In this document: positions 40,065-51,081 of the stretch, in pieces | How positions within the stretch are numbered: position 1 is the stretch's first letter | Layout: each line of letters begins with the position of its first letter | NCBI RefSeq assembly: GCF_014189855.1 | Contig: NZ_BJFN01000001.1 | Span: 806,001 to 870,000, forward strand | DNA from: Buttiauxella sp. A111 | GTDB taxonomy: Bacteria; Pseudomonadota; Gammaproteobacteria; Enterobacterales; Enterobacteriaceae | Length of the DNA: 64,000 nt | Direction of reading: 5' to 3' | Made by a program: the position numbers and the translations under genes | Notes under the pieces: generated by a model | Told to the model about the DNA's origin: nothing | Database searches by the model: none | Seen by the model: only the letters and a program-made list of their open reading frames with translations

Positions 40065-43000
40065 GTGAAATTCTTCGCACTGTTCATCTATCGACCGGTC
40101 GCCACCATTTTGCTGACGGTCGCCATCACCTTGTGTGGCGTGTTGGGCTTCCGTCTGCTGCCGGTTGCTCCACTGCCGCAGGTAGATTTCCCGGTGATCA
40201 TGGTCAGTGCTTCACTGCCGGGCGCTTCGCCGGAAACCATGGCCTCGTCAGTCGCCACACCGCTTGAACGTGCGCTCGGGCGCATTGCGGGGGTTAACGA
40301 GATGACCTCATCAAGTTCACTCGGCAGCACCCGCATTATTCTCGAATTTACGTTTGATCGTGATATCAACGGTGCTGCTCGTGACGTGCAGGCCGCCATC
40401 AACGCCGCGCAAAGTCTGTTACCCAGCGGGATGCCAAGCCGTCCGACCTATCGCAAAGCCAACCCGTCAGATGCGCCCATTATGATCCTGACGCTGACCT
40501 CCGACACCTTTTCTCAGGGGCAATTATATGATTTCGCCTCCACGCAACTGGCGCAAACCGTCGCACAGATTGATGGCGTGGGCGATGTGGACATCGGTGG
40601 CAGTTCGCTACCAGCGGTGCGCGTGGCGCTTAATCCGCAAGCGCTGTTTAACCAGGGCGTTTCACTGGATGCGGTGCGCAAAACCATTAGTGATGCCAAC
40701 GTGCGTCGCCCACAGGGTGCGCTGGAAGATAGCTCACAGCGCTGGCAGTTACAGACAAACGATGAACTGAAAACGGCGGCGGAGTATCAGCCGTTAATCA
40801 TCCATTACAACAACGGCGGTGCAGTGCATTTGAGCGATGTCGCCACCGTTACCGACTCCGTTCAGGATGTGCGCAACGCCGGGATGGCCAATGCGAAACC
40901 GGCTATTTTGCTGATGATTCGTAAATCTCAGGAAGCGAATATCATCGAAACGGTGGACAGGATCCGGGCGAAACTTCCTGAACTGCGTGAAACCATTCCG
41001 GCTTCAATAGATTTGCAAATTGCGCAGGATCGCTCGCCGACCATTCGTGCGTCGCTGGCTGAAGTCGAGCAATCGCTGGTTATCTCAGTCGCGCTGGTGA
41101 TTCTGGTGGTCTTCCTGTTTCTGCGCTCAGGTCGGGCGACACTTATCCCTGCGGTGGCCGTTCCGGTATCGCTTATCGGGACCTTTATCGCCATGTATCT
41201 GTGCGGTTTCAGCCTGAATAACCTGTCGTTGATGGCGTTAACCATCGCCACCGGTTTTGTGGTGGATGACGCCATCGTGGTGCTGGAAAATATTTCGCGC
41301 CATCTCGAAGCGGGTGTGAAACCGTTACAGGCCGCACTGCAAGGGGTACGCGAAGTCGGATTTACCGTGCTGTCGATGAGCCTGTCGCTGGTGGCGGTGT
41401 TCTTGCCGCTACTGTTGATGGGCGGGTTGCCAGGGCGATTATTTAAAGAGTTTGCCGTCACGTTGTCGGTAGCCATTGGGATTTCGCTGGTGGTGTCGAT
41501 TACCCTTACGCCAATGATGTGCGGCTGGCTGTTAAAGAACAAACCGAAGCATACACCTGCCCGTAACCGTGGTTTTGGACGCCTGTTAGTGGCGATGCAG
41601 CAGGGCTACGGACGCTCACTTAAATGGGTGCTCAATCACACTAAACTGGTGGGTGTGGTGCTGTTAGCGACCATTGCACTTAACATCTGGTTGTATATCG
41701 CCATCCCAAAAACCTTCTTCCCGGAACAAGATACCGGACGATTGATGGGCAATATTCAGGCCGACCAGAGCATTTCCTTCCAGGCGATGCGCGGTAAATT
41801 GCAGGATTTCATGAAAATTGTTCGCGATGATCCTGCCGTAGAGAATGTGACCGGTTTCACCGGCGGTTCGCGGGTCAACAGCGGCATGATGTTTATCTCG
41901 CTCAAGCCGCTTTCTGAGCGTAAAGAGACGGCGCAGCAGGTCATTGACCGCCTGCGTAAATCGCTGGCGAAAGAGCCAGGTGCCAGTCTGTTTTTGATGG
42001 CGGTACAGGATATTCGCGTTGGCGGCAGGCAGGCCAACGCCAGTTATCAGTACACCCTGCTTTCTGATAATTTAGCCGACCTGCGAACCTGGGAGCCTAA
42101 AATTCGCCAGGCGCTGGCAAAACTGCCGCAGCTTGCTGACGTCAACTCAGACAGCCAGAACAACGGTGCGGAAATGGATCTGATTTATGATCGCGAATCC
42201 ATGGCACGTCTGGGCATTAGCGTCGAAGACGCCAATGCCTTGCTCAATAACGCCTTTGGGCAGCGTCAGATTTCAACAATCTATCAACCGCTTAACCAGT
42301 ACAAAGTGGTGATGGAAGTTGACTCGCGCTACACCCAGGACATCAGTGCGTTAGATCAAATGTTCGTCATTAACAAAGACGGCAAGGCGATTCCGTTATC
42401 GTGGTTTGCGAAATGGCAGCCTGCTAATGCTCCGCTGTCGGTCAATCACCAGGGGTTATCTGCGGCCTCAACGGTCTCCTTCAACCTGCCAACTGGCGTG
42501 TCTCTATCGGAAGCAAGCGAAGCGATTGACCGCACCATGACCGCACTCGGCGTGCCTTCAACAGTGCGCGGCATGTACGCCGGAACCGCGCAAGTTTTCC
42601 AGGACACAATGAAATCCCAGGTGATGCTGATTATCGCCGCCATTGCCACGGTTTACATCGTATTGGGGGTTTTGTATGAGAGTTACGTTCACCCGCTGAC
42701 TATTCTGTCTACTCTGCCTTCAGCAGGGGTCGGAGCACTGCTGGCGCTGGAATTATTTGGAGCCCCGTTTAGCCTGATTGCGCTCATCGGTATCATGCTG
42801 TTAATCGGCATCGTGAAGAAAAATGCCATCATGATGGTGGACTTTGCCATCGACGCGCAGCGCAACGGCAACTTGTCGCCGGAAGATGCGATTTTCCAGG
42901 CCTGTTTATTACGTTTTAGACCCATCATGATGACGACATTAGCGGCGCTGTTTGGTGCATTGCCATTAGTGCTGACCAGCGGTGACGGCGCGGAACTTCG

Positions 43001-43148
43001 CCAACCGCTTGGGATTACGATTGTTGGCGGTCTGGTCGTCAGTCAGTTGCTGACGCTGTACACCACGCCGGTGGTTTATCTTTTCTTTGATCGTTTGCGG
43101 ATACGGTTTGTGCGAAAAGCTCGTAAAGATGAGGTATTGAACCCATGA
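40065..43148 (+). CDS. mdtC: MdtC, RND multidrug efflux transporter subunit
   Basis: 1027 residues (E. coli 1025). It starts with GTG at 40065 immediately after the mdtB TAA; the N-terminus [20 protein letters not shown] (first residue read as Met) fits the family. Same 12-helix RND layout as MdtB, with helix-4 acidic residues in [23 protein letters not shown]. In the MdtB2C trimer the two subunits have different roles, proton translocation being tied mainly to MdtB and substrate binding to MdtC. It overlaps mdtD by 4 nt. Confidence 0.97.
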   Translation: MKFFALFIYRPVATILLTVAITLCGVLGFRLLPVAPLPQVDFPVIMVSASLPGASPETMASSVATPLERALGRIAGVNEMTSSSSLGSTRIILEFTFDRDINGAARDVQAAINAAQSLLPSGMPSRPTYRKANPSDAPIMILTLTSDTFSQGQLYDFASTQLAQTVAQIDGVGDVDIGGSSLPAVRVALNPQALFNQGVSLDAVRKTISDANVRRPQGALEDSSQRWQLQTNDELKTAAEYQPLIIHYNNGGAVHLSDVATVTDSVQDVRNAGMANAKPAILLMIRKSQEANIIETVDRIRAKLPELRETIPASIDLQIAQDRSPTIRASLAEVEQSLVISVALVILVVFLFLRSGRATLIPAVAVPVSLIGTFIAMYLCGFSLNNLSLMALTIATGFVVDDAIVVLENISRHLEAGVKPLQAALQGVREVGFTVLSMSLSLVAVFLPLLLMGGLPGRLFKEFAVTLSVAIGISLVVSITLTPMMCGWLLKNKPKHTPARNRGFGRLLVAMQQGYGRSLKWVLNHTKLVGVVLLATIALNIWLYIAIPKTFFPEQDTGRLMGNIQADQSISFQAMRGKLQDFMKIVRDDPAVENVTGFTGGSRVNSGMMFISLKPLSERKETAQQVIDRLRKSLAKEPGASLFLMAVQDIRVGGRQANASYQYTLLSDNLADLRTWEPKIRQALAKLPQLADVNSDSQNNGAEMDLIYDRESMARLGISVEDANALLNNAFGQRQISTIYQPLNQYKVVMEVDSRYTQDISALDQMFVINKDGKAIPLSWFAKWQPANAPLSVNHQGLSAASTVSFNLPTGVSLSEASEAIDRTMTALGVPSTVRGMYAGTAQVFQDTMKSQVMLIIAAIATVYIVLGVLYESYVHPLTILSTLPSAGVGALLALELFGAPFSLIALIGIMLLIGIVKKNAIMMVDFAIDAQRNGNLSPEDAIFQACLLRFRPIMMTTLAALFGALPLVLTSGDGAELRQPLGITIVGGLVVSQLLTLYTTPVVYLFFDRLRIRFVRKARKDEVLNP

Positions 43149-44560
43149 CCGAATTGCCTGCCGCCGTCCGCTGGCAACTGTGGATTGTCGCCTTCGGCTT
43201 CTTCATGCAGTCGCTCGACACCACCATCGTCAACACCGCCCTCCCTTCTATGGCGGCAAGCCTTGGGGAGAGCCCGTTACACATGCACTCGGTGATTGTT
43301 GCCTATGTGCTGACAGTGGCGGTGATGCTGCCTGCCAGCGGTTGGCTGGCTGACCGGGTTGGCGTGCGCAATATTTTTTTCACCGCCATCGTGCTGTTCA
43401 CTATTGGCTCATTGTTTTGTGCTCATGCATCGACACTTAACGAACTGGTCATGGCGCGAGTGGTGCAAGGGATTGGCGGGGCGATGATGGTCCCTGTAGG
43501 GCGTTTGACGGTGATGAAAATTGTCCCACGCGAACAGTATATGGCGGCAATGACATTCGTTACGTTGCCCGGGCAAATCGGCCCATTGCTCGGCCCGGCG
43601 TTAGGCGGCGTGCTGGTGGAGTATGCATCCTGGCACTGGATTTTCCTGATCAATCTACCGGTTGGCATTATCGGTGCGATCGCGACGTTGTGGCTGATGC
43701 CGAATTACACCATGCAGACACGTAAATTCGACATGATGGGTTTTGTATTTCTTGCGTTTGGCATGGCGGCACTGACCATCGCACTGGATGGTGCCAAAGG
43801 TTTAGGCATCCCACAATCTACGCTCTGGCTGTTAGTTGGCGGTGGTGCCGCAGCGCTAGCGCTCTACTTATGGCATGCCAAAGCCAATGACAGCGCCTTG
43901 TTCAACCTCAATTTATTTAAGACTCAAACCTTCTCACTCGGTCTGCTGGGGAGTTTTTGCGGGCGCATCGGCAGCGGCATGATCCCCTTTATGACGCCGG
44001 TATTCCTGCAAATCGGTCTTGGATTCTCGCCATTCCATGCGGGCTTGATGATGGTGCCAATGGTACTCGGCAGTATGGGCATGAAACGTATTGTGGTGCA
44101 GGTCGTTAACCGCTTTGGCTATCGCAATGTGTTAGTCACCACCACACTGGGCTTAGCGTTGGTGATTCTGATGTTCATGGGCACCGCTCTGATGGGTTGG
44201 TATTACCTGCTGCCGGTGGTGCTGTTCTTGCTCGGCATGGTGAACTCCACCCGTTTTTCGTCGATGAACACCCTGACGCTAAAAGATTTGCCTGATGACC
44301 TCGCAAGCGGCGGCAACAGTATGCTGTCGATGGTGATGCAACTGTCTATGAGTATCGGCGTCACCATCGCCGGGATGCTGCTTGGGATGTACGGTCATCA
44401 TCAACTGACAGCGGATAGCACGGTGGTCCATAGCGTCTTTATGTATACCTATCTGAGCATGGCGCTGGTTATCGCCCTCCCCGCTTTGATTTTTGCTCGC
44501 GTCCCGAAAGACACCACAAAAAATGTCGTGATTGCACGGCGTAAAAGGAGGAGCTCATGA
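43145..44560 (+). CDS. mdtD: MdtD, major facilitator superfamily transporter (DHA2)
   Basis: 471 residues, the E. coli length. It has 14 predicted membrane segments and the DHA2 motifs: [17 protein letters not shown] in the first helix, [13 protein letters not shown] (motif A) and [17 protein letters not shown] (motif B). It is encoded with the Mdt pump but is not needed for MdtABC drug export; iron-citrate efflux has been proposed for the E. coli protein. Overlaps mdtC and baeS by 4 nt each. Confidence 0.95.
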   Translation: MTELPAAVRWQLWIVAFGFFMQSLDTTIVNTALPSMAASLGESPLHMHSVIVAYVLTVAVMLPASGWLADRVGVRNIFFTAIVLFTIGSLFCAHASTLNELVMARVVQGIGGAMMVPVGRLTVMKIVPREQYMAAMTFVTLPGQIGPLLGPALGGVLVEYASWHWIFLINLPVGIIGAIATLWLMPNYTMQTRKFDMMGFVFLAFGMAALTIALDGAKGLGIPQSTLWLLVGGGAAALALYLWHAKANDSALFNLNLFKTQTFSLGLLGSFCGRIGSGMIPFMTPVFLQIGLGFSPFHAGLMMVPMVLGSMGMKRIVVQVVNRFGYRNVLVTTTLGLALVILMFMGTALMGWYYLLPVVLFLLGMVNSTRFSSMNTLTLKDLPDDLASGGNSMLSMVMQLSMSIGVTIAGMLLGMYGHHQLTADSTVVHSVFMYTYLSMALVIALPALIFARVPKDTTKNVVIARRKRRSS

Positions 44561-45951
44561 AGCTCTGGCGTCCAGGCATTACCGGCAAGCTATTTTTGGC
44601 CATTTTCTCCACCTGTTTACTGGTATTGGCCATTATGCATTGGGGCGTGCGGCTCAGCTTCGAACATGGGTTTATTGATTACATCAAACGCGGCAATGAA
44701 CAGCGCCTGGAAATGTTAAGTGACGCACTTGGCGAACAATATGCCCAGCACGGTAACTGGCAGTTTCTGCGCAATAACGACCGTTTTATGTTCAAACTGT
44801 TGCGCTCTTTTGAGCATGGCGATGAAGAAAACCGTAACTTGCCACCGCATGGCTGGCGTACGCAGTTTTGGGTGGTCGATCAGGATTACAAAGTGCTGGT
44901 AGGCCCGCGTGGCCCCGTGCCGACAGACGGCATGCGCCGTTCAATTAACGTCAATGGCCGTGATGCCGGATGGGTGGTCGCCTCACCCGTTGAGCGATTA
45001 ACGCGCAATACCGATATTAATTTCGACAGGCAGCAACGCCGCACCAGTTGGATTATCGTCGCCCTTTCCTCGCTGCTGGCGGCAGCAGCCACCTTCTTGC
45101 TGGCTCGTGGTTTACTTGCACCGGTAAAACGCCTGGTTGAAGGTACGCATAAACTGGCGGCGGGCGATTTCTCAACCCGCGTCGACTCCACCAGCCAGGA
45201 TGAGCTGGGCAAACTGGCGCAAGACTTTAACCAACTCGCCAGCACGCTTGAGAAAAATCACAATATGCGGCGCGCATATATGGCTGATATTTCACATGAA
45301 TTGCGTACTCCGCTGGCAATTTTACGCGGCGAACTGGAGGCGATTCAGGATGGGGTACGCAAATTCACGCCCGAATCTGTGGCGTCGTTACAAATGGAAG
45401 TCGCCACGCTAACCAAACTTGTCGACGATCTGCACCAGTTGTCGATGTCCGACGAAGGGGCGTTGGCTTATCAGAAGCAGTCGCTGGATATCATTAACCT
45501 GTTGGAAATTGCGGCGGGTGCGTTTCGTGAGCGTTTCAATTCACGCGGGTTAACCATTAGCCTTGCCCTACCGGACAGCGTGACCATTTTTGGGGATAGC
45601 GACCGTTTAATGCAGTTATTCAATAATCTGCTGGAAAACAGCCTGCGCTACACCGATACGGGTGGCCAATTGGTTATCTCCGGTGAAGTTGTCCAGCAGC
45701 GTTTCGTGATGCATTTCGCCGACAGCGCACCGGGCGTGAGTGACGAACAGCTAGCCATGTTGTTTGAACGTTTCTACCGCACCGAAGGCTCGCGCAACCG
45801 TGCCAGTGGAGGCTCAGGGCTTGGGCTGTCCATCTGCCAGAACATTGTCGAGGCCCATAACGGCAAGCTATACGCTACGCATTCGCCTTTCGGTGGGGTT
45901 AGCATTACAGTAGAGATACCTCTACAGTCAGAATCTTTGAGACCTGTATGA
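44557..45951 (+). CDS. baeS: BaeS, envelope-stress sensor histidine kinase
   Basis: 464 residues (E. coli 467). Two membrane helices (about 11-33 and 165-187) flank a periplasmic sensor domain. HAMP (about 188-240), HisKA with the phospho-acceptor His247 in [13 protein letters not shown], and HATPase_c with NLLENSLRY (N box), [10 protein letters not shown] (G1) and [12 protein letters not shown] (G2) follow. It senses envelope damage, indole and metals in E. coli and phosphorylates BaeR. Overlaps mdtD and baeR by 4 nt. Confidence 0.96.
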   Translation: MKLWRPGITGKLFLAIFSTCLLVLAIMHWGVRLSFEHGFIDYIKRGNEQRLEMLSDALGEQYAQHGNWQFLRNNDRFMFKLLRSFEHGDEENRNLPPHGWRTQFWVVDQDYKVLVGPRGPVPTDGMRRSINVNGRDAGWVVASPVERLTRNTDINFDRQQRRTSWIIVALSSLLAAAATFLLARGLLAPVKRLVEGTHKLAAGDFSTRVDSTSQDELGKLAQDFNQLASTLEKNHNMRRAYMADISHELRTPLAILRGELEAIQDGVRKFTPESVASLQMEVATLTKLVDDLHQLSMSDEGALAYQKQSLDIINLLEIAAGAFRERFNSRGLTISLALPDSVTIFGDSDRLMQLFNNLLENSLRYTDTGGQLVISGEVVQQRFVMHFADSAPGVSDEQLAMLFERFYRTEGSRNRASGGSGLGLSICQNIVEAHNGKLYATHSPFGGVSITVEIPLQSESLRPV

Positions 45952-46670
45952 TCGAGTTACCAATTGACGAAAACACACCGCGCATCTTAATTGTTGAAGA
46001 CGAGCCAAAGCTTGGGCAGTTGCTTATTGATTACTTACGCGCTGCCGGTTACGCGCCGGAACTCATTACCCACGGCGATAAAGTGCTGGCGTTTGTGCGT
46101 CAGACTCCGCCAGACCTGATCCTGCTCGATTTGATGCTGCCCGGCACCGACGGGCTGACGCTGTGCCGCGAAATCCGACGCTTCTCTGAAGTGCCGATTG
46201 TGATGGTCACAGCGAAAATCGAAGAAATTGACCGCCTGTTAGGGCTGGAAATTGGTGCCGATGATTACATCTGCAAGCCTTACAGCCCGCGTGAAGTGGT
46301 GGCGCGTGTCAAAACGATTTTGCGCCGCTGCAAACGCCAGCGAGATCCGATTCTTGCTGACGAAATCAGCCCGCTGATTATCGACGAGGGCCGTTTTCAG
46401 GCAAGCTGGCGCGACAAACTGTTAGATTTAACACCAGCAGAGTTCCGCCTGCTCAAAACCCTTTCTCACGAACCGGGCAAAGTGTTTTCGCGCGAACAAT
46501 TGTTAAATCAGCTTTATGACGATTATCGCGTGGTCACCGACCGCACGATTGACAGCCATATTAAAAACCTGCGCCGCAAGCTCGAAGCGTTAGATGAAGA
46601 ACAATCGTTTATTCGCGCGGTTTATGGTGTGGGATACCGTTGGGAAGCGGACGCCTGCCGTATTGCATGA
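45948..46670 (+). CDS. baeR: BaeR, OmpR-family response regulator
   Basis: 240 residues, the E. coli length. Receiver domain with acidic pocket EDEP (residues 17-20), phospho-acceptor Asp61 in [13 protein letters not shown] and Lys in [10 protein letters not shown]-terminal winged-helix domain with [33 protein letters not shown]. It activates mdtABCD, acrD and spy in E. coli. It is the last gene of the six-gene operon, followed by a terminator shared with the convergent gene. Confidence 0.97.
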   Translation: MIELPIDENTPRILIVEDEPKLGQLLIDYLRAAGYAPELITHGDKVLAFVRQTPPDLILLDLMLPGTDGLTLCREIRRFSEVPIVMVTAKIEEIDRLLGLEIGADDYICKPYSPREVVARVKTILRRCKRQRDPILADEISPLIIDEGRFQASWRDKLLDLTPAEFRLLKTLSHEPGKVFSREQLLNQLYDDYRVVTDRTIDSHIKNLRRKLEALDEEQSFIRAVYGVGYRWEADACRIA

Positions 46671-46674
46671 AACT

Positions 46675-46700
46675 GCGGGGTAATTTACCCCGCATATTTA
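46675..46700. terminator. Bidirectional terminator between baeR and the zirU-like gene
   Basis: Stem GCGGGGTA (46675-46682) with TACCCCGC (46686-46693), loop ATT, followed on the plus strand by ATATTTATT. It lies 4 nt after baeR and 7 nt after the stop of the convergent gene, so it can serve both. Confidence 0.7.
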
Positions 46701-47789
46701 TTACTCAATACAAGCAACGCCTTCTGGTGTTTCAGCCCCATTCGACGAGCGATGACCATCTGAAAGATACATGTACGCATAAGCATCTTCAGCGGCAACC
46801 ATTTCATCAGAAGACCAGTACACGGAACCCGCGTGCGGGACGTCATTCAGACTATTTCCCCATTCCTGCCACAGTGAATCACTTGGTACTTCACGTGTAT
46901 TTGTCGCTGTTGTCAGCTCATCAATAGCTGGCAAGCGATACCCCTGGTTTTCACACCACTTCTTCGCGTCATACCAGTTCATTTTGGTATTTTCGCTAAA
47001 AATAAAGAATTTCTGCGGATTGAAGATAATTGATCCTTTCGACTCATTATGCCGGGCTGTAATTCTGAATGCTCCTTTTGCCTTGATAGTCACAAGCCCA
47101 GTATCGCTCACTGTAGCAATCGCTGGATTACTCGTCGTCCATTCATCAATTTGCTCGGCCACATTATCCGTTTCTAATTGGAATTGGGCACCAGAAAACG
47201 CAGTGTTGAGTTTGTTTTCAGCAGGTACATGATATGCTGCACTTTGATTTGAAGGCGCGATGGTATAGCTAATTATATTTAACAAGTGGGGGTTAACAGG
47301 ACCATTGGGAATATTATCATTAACGTCGTAAGTCGATATATCCTTGATAGAGAGCGCGATATTTTCCCGTGGGAGGCCAGTGATTGTTGTGGGAATTATG
47401 TTGACCCCAACGGTACAACCTTTATCACCAGGATGAATGACATATTGATTAATACCCGTAGCCAGCACGCGCTTATTATTACTTGTATCGGTACAAATCC
47501 ATTCTACTGTTGGGAGTGAAGCTTCCTCATCGCCTTCAGCATCAGCAACTGTCCACGATAATTTAATGATATCGGTGATATCCAACTCGTCGTCAACACT
47601 CATCGTTTGATTGACACGATGAAAACTCACTTTCCCGGTTTCATTGTTATCATTATAAATAACAGGAGGCGTACCATTAACCACCCCTGCACTGCCGGTT
47701 AAATCAGTCGCATAGGCTTTGCTAATTACCCCACAAGATATAAACAAAATAAATGCCACTGCCTGGCAGTTGAGATACTTTATTTTCAT
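46701..47789 (-). CDS. ZirU/SinI-like exported protein with Ig-like and C-type-lectin-like domains
   Basis: 362 residues from the ATG at 47789 (MKIKYLNCQAVAF), with GGTGAAG upstream; earlier in-frame codons lack homology. Signal peptide to about residue 26 (SKAYA). Residues 27-165 resemble the N-terminal domain of the next gene's product (GVVNGTPPVI, VADAEGD, DNIPNGP). Residues about 185-262 look like a Big_2 Ig-like domain (WTTSNPAIATVSDTGLVTIKA). Residues about 270-362 look like an intimin/invasin-type C-type lectin domain, WYDAKKWCENQGYRLPAIDEL to GVACIE, with a cysteine pair 279/360. Probably secreted through the neighbouring inverse autotransporter; the receptor is unknown. Confidence 0.75.
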   Translation of the reverse strand: MKIKYLNCQAVAFILFISCGVISKAYATDLTGSAGVVNGTPPVIYNDNNETGKVSFHRVNQTMSVDDELDITDIIKLSWTVADAEGDEEASLPTVEWICTDTSNNKRVLATGINQYVIHPGDKGCTVGVNIIPTTITGLPRENIALSIKDISTYDVNDNIPNGPVNPHLLNIISYTIAPSNQSAAYHVPAENKLNTAFSGAQFQLETDNVAEQIDEWTTSNPAIATVSDTGLVTIKAKGAFRITARHNESKGSIIFNPQKFFIFSENTKMNWYDAKKWCENQGYRLPAIDELTTATNTREVPSDSLWQEWGNSLNDVPHAGSVYWSSDEMVAAEDAYAYMYLSDGHRSSNGAETPEGVACIE

Positions 47790-47879
47790 AACTTCACCAT
47801 GCAATGGCTCAATGAATAAGTGGCATCCTTGCAGTGGGAATTGAGCACCAAAGAGCTCAATTCCCACTCTTCACACCGA

Positions 47880-48767
47880 TTAATTACGTTTGGTCGATTT
47901 CAGTACCGCTTTAACCTTCGCGGTGTAATCAACTTTCAGACCGTAACCCTGAACACCATCTGCCCCCGCAGAAGCAAACACATTTTTCGCTTCAGCGTTC
48001 GTTGCCGGGATAGTCAGGTCTTTGTTATCCGTAGTGCTTACAGCATAACCACCCGCAGTGTTGGTTGTTGCACTGTTGCCATCGAAGACCCATTTGTAGG
48101 TATAGTTAGCCGATGCGTCGAGTTCGCCAGCATCTTTCTTACCGTTGCTGTTAACGTCATACCAAACCTGGAACTGATAGGTATGGCCAACATGCAGCAC
48201 GCTGTTCGATTTACCAATCAGGTTAACCGTTGGTTCTGCGGTATCGACAATTGCGGTGCCGATTGTGCCGCCGACAATTGGACCATCAGGAATATTATCC
48301 GAACTCTCGTTTTTACTGACGTCATTAATAACGATGGTTTGTCCGGTCGTTGGCACCCCTGTTGAGGTTTGTTCAGTAATTTCCGCTCCTAAATAGAGCC
48401 CGGCATCAGTATTCTGAATGGTATAAAAACCTTTACCATCGCTTCCCGACAACATCGTTTTATTCGCCCCCACGCCATCCGTCGTGGTAAACCATTTAAT
48501 AGAAGCAGCACTGTTATTAGTATCCCCTTCAGCATCGTGCTCCAGATAACCCATCGAGATTTTGTCACCCGGAACCATCCCGTCAGTAGAACCACCGGCA
48601 TGATCATTGGTGAAAGAAACACTATGTTCTGGGCCGCCAGGGCCTGATGTAATAACAGGAACGGTACCGTTAAGCGTACCCGCCGAGTCTGTTACTGTCG
48701 CCATCGACAGAGGACTGCAACTGACGAAGACCATGGTTGCAAGCAGTGTTTTATTAAATATTTTCAT
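47880..48767 (-). CDS. ZirS/SinI-like secreted protein
   Basis: 295 residues. Signal peptide of about 23 residues (cleavage after SMA). N-terminal domain about 24-165 is related to that of the gene at 46701-47789. C-terminal domain about 170-295 (TAIVDTAEPTVNLIGK, KWVFDGNS, NVFASAGADGVQGYGLKVDY) is related to the last 135 residues of the inverse autotransporter upstream. An EF-hand-like calcium loop DVNSNGKKDAGE lies at about 204-215. In Salmonella, ZirS is exported via ZirT, an intimin-family barrel, and lowers virulence; a similar relation is inferred here. No strong ribosome binding site is seen. It lies 52 nt after the autotransporter gene. Confidence 0.75.
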   Translation of the reverse strand: MKIFNKTLLATMVFVSCSPLSMATVTDSAGTLNGTVPVITSGPGGPEHSVSFTNDHAGGSTDGMVPGDKISMGYLEHDAEGDTNNSAASIKWFTTTDGVGANKTMLSGSDGKGFYTIQNTDAGLYLGAEITEQTSTGVPTTGQTIVINDVSKNESSDNIPDGPIVGGTIGTAIVDTAEPTVNLIGKSNSVLHVGHTYQFQVWYDVNSNGKKDAGELDASANYTYKWVFDGNSATTNTAGGYAVSTTDNKDLTIPATNAEAKNVFASAGADGVQGYGLKVDYTAKVKAVLKSTKRN

Positions 48768-48819
48768 ATCGATATTGACTCATAAAGTTAATATTAACTA
48801 TTACCTGAATATTCTGAGC

Positions 48820-51075
48820 CTATTTTTCTGCGCGCAGATTATTCATAATTTGTTGCCCTGATGGTGTTAACTGATAGTCAACTTTCAGTTCATATCCCTG
48901 CACACCATCAGCGCCTGCATTAGCAAATACCTGGCTTGCTTGCGCGTTAGTTTCAGGAATGAAAATCATATTATTATTCGTCGAATTCACTGCGTAACCG
49001 CCTTTGGTTCCGTCAGATGAATGACCATCAAATAACCATTTATAATCGACCAACGAAATTAATGGCGTCGGGTTACTATCCGAAACGGTTTCACGGTCTG
49101 TCGCATCCCACTGCCCATTATTATTGCTGTCATAGGCAATTTTGAACTGGTATTTATGGCCCAACTTAAGCACATTGCCTTTTGTCGCCGTTAAATTAAC
49201 GGTTGGATTTTCACTATCAACGATAGCGGTATAAATCATGGTGCTTGCCGGACTAAAATCGACTAATACCGCGTTCGTTTTCTTGGTATTATCATCATCC
49301 TTCGACGCTATTACCGAAAAGACACCGCTCATCGTACTGCCTAATACGGCTTGAGCACTCGATGGGGGTTCTTTATAAAAAAGACACTCCGTACCTGATG
49401 AACATTCACTTTTTGAAGCGTGAATCGTGACTTCCTGAGAATGCGATTTATCTTCCATTTTATAAGCATGGAAGGTTAACCCCAGGTTCTGGGCATCTAC
49501 TGGCGTCGTTTCACCAGCAAGACCTGAAACTTTGGCACCACTGGCGACAAGATTTGCAAAACTATTACCATTGGCAAGTAGCCTGGTGGCCTTTTTCGCT
49601 TCACCACTATCATCAATCACTAACTGATAATTAATCGGCGCCTCTGTCACGATGATATTCACGGCATTAGATTGTTTCGTATGCCCTTTATCATCCACCA
49701 GTGTCAGCGCGAGTCTGTATTTATTCGCATTAGGATCGGTTGAATCCCCCCATGCCGGGAACGTCAACTTCCAATGGTTGTCCTGCCCGTTACTGATATT
49801 TCCTGGTGCTAAAGCGGGTAATCCCAGTGTGTTTTCTGGGCTGAAGCTACTCATCGGTACCCACTGCGCGCTCTTAAGTTTAAGATGCGAGGTCACGGTA
49901 GCATTGACTGTCCAGTGGCAGCCTTCATAAGCCTCAGCGCTATCGGGGTCATCAGCCAGAATACAGGCAGCCGCTGTCCCGGTAGGTTTGAGATAAAGCC
50001 CTACATCAAGATCGTTTTTCTCACGGTATCCCAGCACGATGTCATTGTTACGATCGACAAAATCCATACGGCTACCGGCGAGAGTACGCATTTGCGCGAC
50101 TTCATCGCCATCAAGTTGTTTTGATAAAGGGACACCGATGCGATAATCCAGGCTCAAATTTGCCGTTGCTTCGTTTGTCTCCGCATCCCCTTTTTTGTAG
50201 CCGGCTTGCAGGGTAATCAACGGAACCGGCGTGTAATCAATGCCTACCGTCACCGCAGACGGGTCTTCCTGCAAATTATCGGTTCCAAATAACGCGACCT
50301 GATCGCCGTAGTATTTTTCATACACTAACGATGAACCCAACTGCGGATAAGCAGGCAAATAAGCCTGCATACGCAAATCCCAGCCACGGGCAGGACGTTC
50401 CTCGTAATCGTCTAGATCCGGTGAGTCTTTCCATGAAGAAAGTGGGAGATAATAGTTTCCACTCAATTTCAAATAATTTGTCCAGGCTTCGCCACCGAAG
50501 CCCGCGCGGTGGTGCCCGCGAGTGATATCGTGGTCATAAAAAACGTTGGAACCCAGCATCCACTCTTTAGAAATATTGTGGCGAACGCCCGCCCCCATAT
50601 TTGCAATAGTACGCCCGTCTTTTTTGTGGACTGAAAATTGGCTGAACCAAAGGTCGCTTTCTCCTTCATACCATGGAATTAAATAATCCAGCGAGGAACC
50701 ATCAAGATTCCCTTTATCATTAATATTTAAACTTGTTGCAATATGACCATAAGGTGAAAGTAGCGACTCAATTTTTGATTGTGCCGCGTCTGTGGCAAGG
50801 TTTTTACCATACTGCAATGCTTCAGATTTCATTCCTTCTCGTGTCAAATTATAGAAATTACTCTGAGCTTCATTGACCAAAATTTCAGAAGTCTTTTTCT
50901 CAACGAGATTACTTTTATCGCTTGAAGGTGAAACTGTGGATAAATTATGCTCACTCATAGAGGAATCACTACTTCCCAGGTCAGGCAAAGCGATGTTATT
51001 AGCAGAATGACTAACCCCTGGAAATAACATACTTAACGATGGCATCATCAGGAAATAAAATACAATCTTTTTCAT
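48820..51075 (-). CDS. Inverse autotransporter (intimin/invasin family), ZirT-like
   Basis: 751 residues from the ATG at 51075 (MKKIVFYFLMMPSL); a GTG two codons upstream is possible. Signal peptide to about residue 24 (GVSHSA). Residues about 80-350 are the inverse autotransporter beta-barrel: SPYGHIATSLNINDKGNLDG, GAGVRHNISKEWMLGSNVFYDHD, HHRAGFGGEAWTNYLKLSGNYY, RGWDLRMQAYLPAYPQLGSS. No LysM domain is evident. The passenger has Ig-like segments (about 355-610) and ends in a domain (about 615-751) homologous to the C-terminus of the next gene's product, with a calcium-type loop DSNNNGQWDATD. First gene of the putative three-gene unit. Confidence 0.88.
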   Translation of the reverse strand: MKKIVFYFLMMPSLSMLFPGVSHSANNIALPDLGSSDSSMSEHNLSTVSPSSDKSNLVEKKTSEILVNEAQSNFYNLTREGMKSEALQYGKNLATDAAQSKIESLLSPYGHIATSLNINDKGNLDGSSLDYLIPWYEGESDLWFSQFSVHKKDGRTIANMGAGVRHNISKEWMLGSNVFYDHDITRGHHRAGFGGEAWTNYLKLSGNYYLPLSSWKDSPDLDDYEERPARGWDLRMQAYLPAYPQLGSSLVYEKYYGDQVALFGTDNLQEDPSAVTVGIDYTPVPLITLQAGYKKGDAETNEATANLSLDYRIGVPLSKQLDGDEVAQMRTLAGSRMDFVDRNNDIVLGYREKNDLDVGLYLKPTGTAAACILADDPDSAEAYEGCHWTVNATVTSHLKLKSAQWVPMSSFSPENTLGLPALAPGNISNGQDNHWKLTFPAWGDSTDPNANKYRLALTLVDDKGHTKQSNAVNIIVTEAPINYQLVIDDSGEAKKATRLLANGNSFANLVASGAKVSGLAGETTPVDAQNLGLTFHAYKMEDKSHSQEVTIHASKSECSSGTECLFYKEPPSSAQAVLGSTMSGVFSVIASKDDDNTKKTNAVLVDFSPASTMIYTAIVDSENPTVNLTATKGNVLKLGHKYQFKIAYDSNNNGQWDATDRETVSDSNPTPLISLVDYKWLFDGHSSDGTKGGYAVNSTNNNMIFIPETNAQASQVFANAGADGVQGYELKVDYQLTPSGQQIMNNLRAEK

Positions 51076-51081
51076 ATGCAC

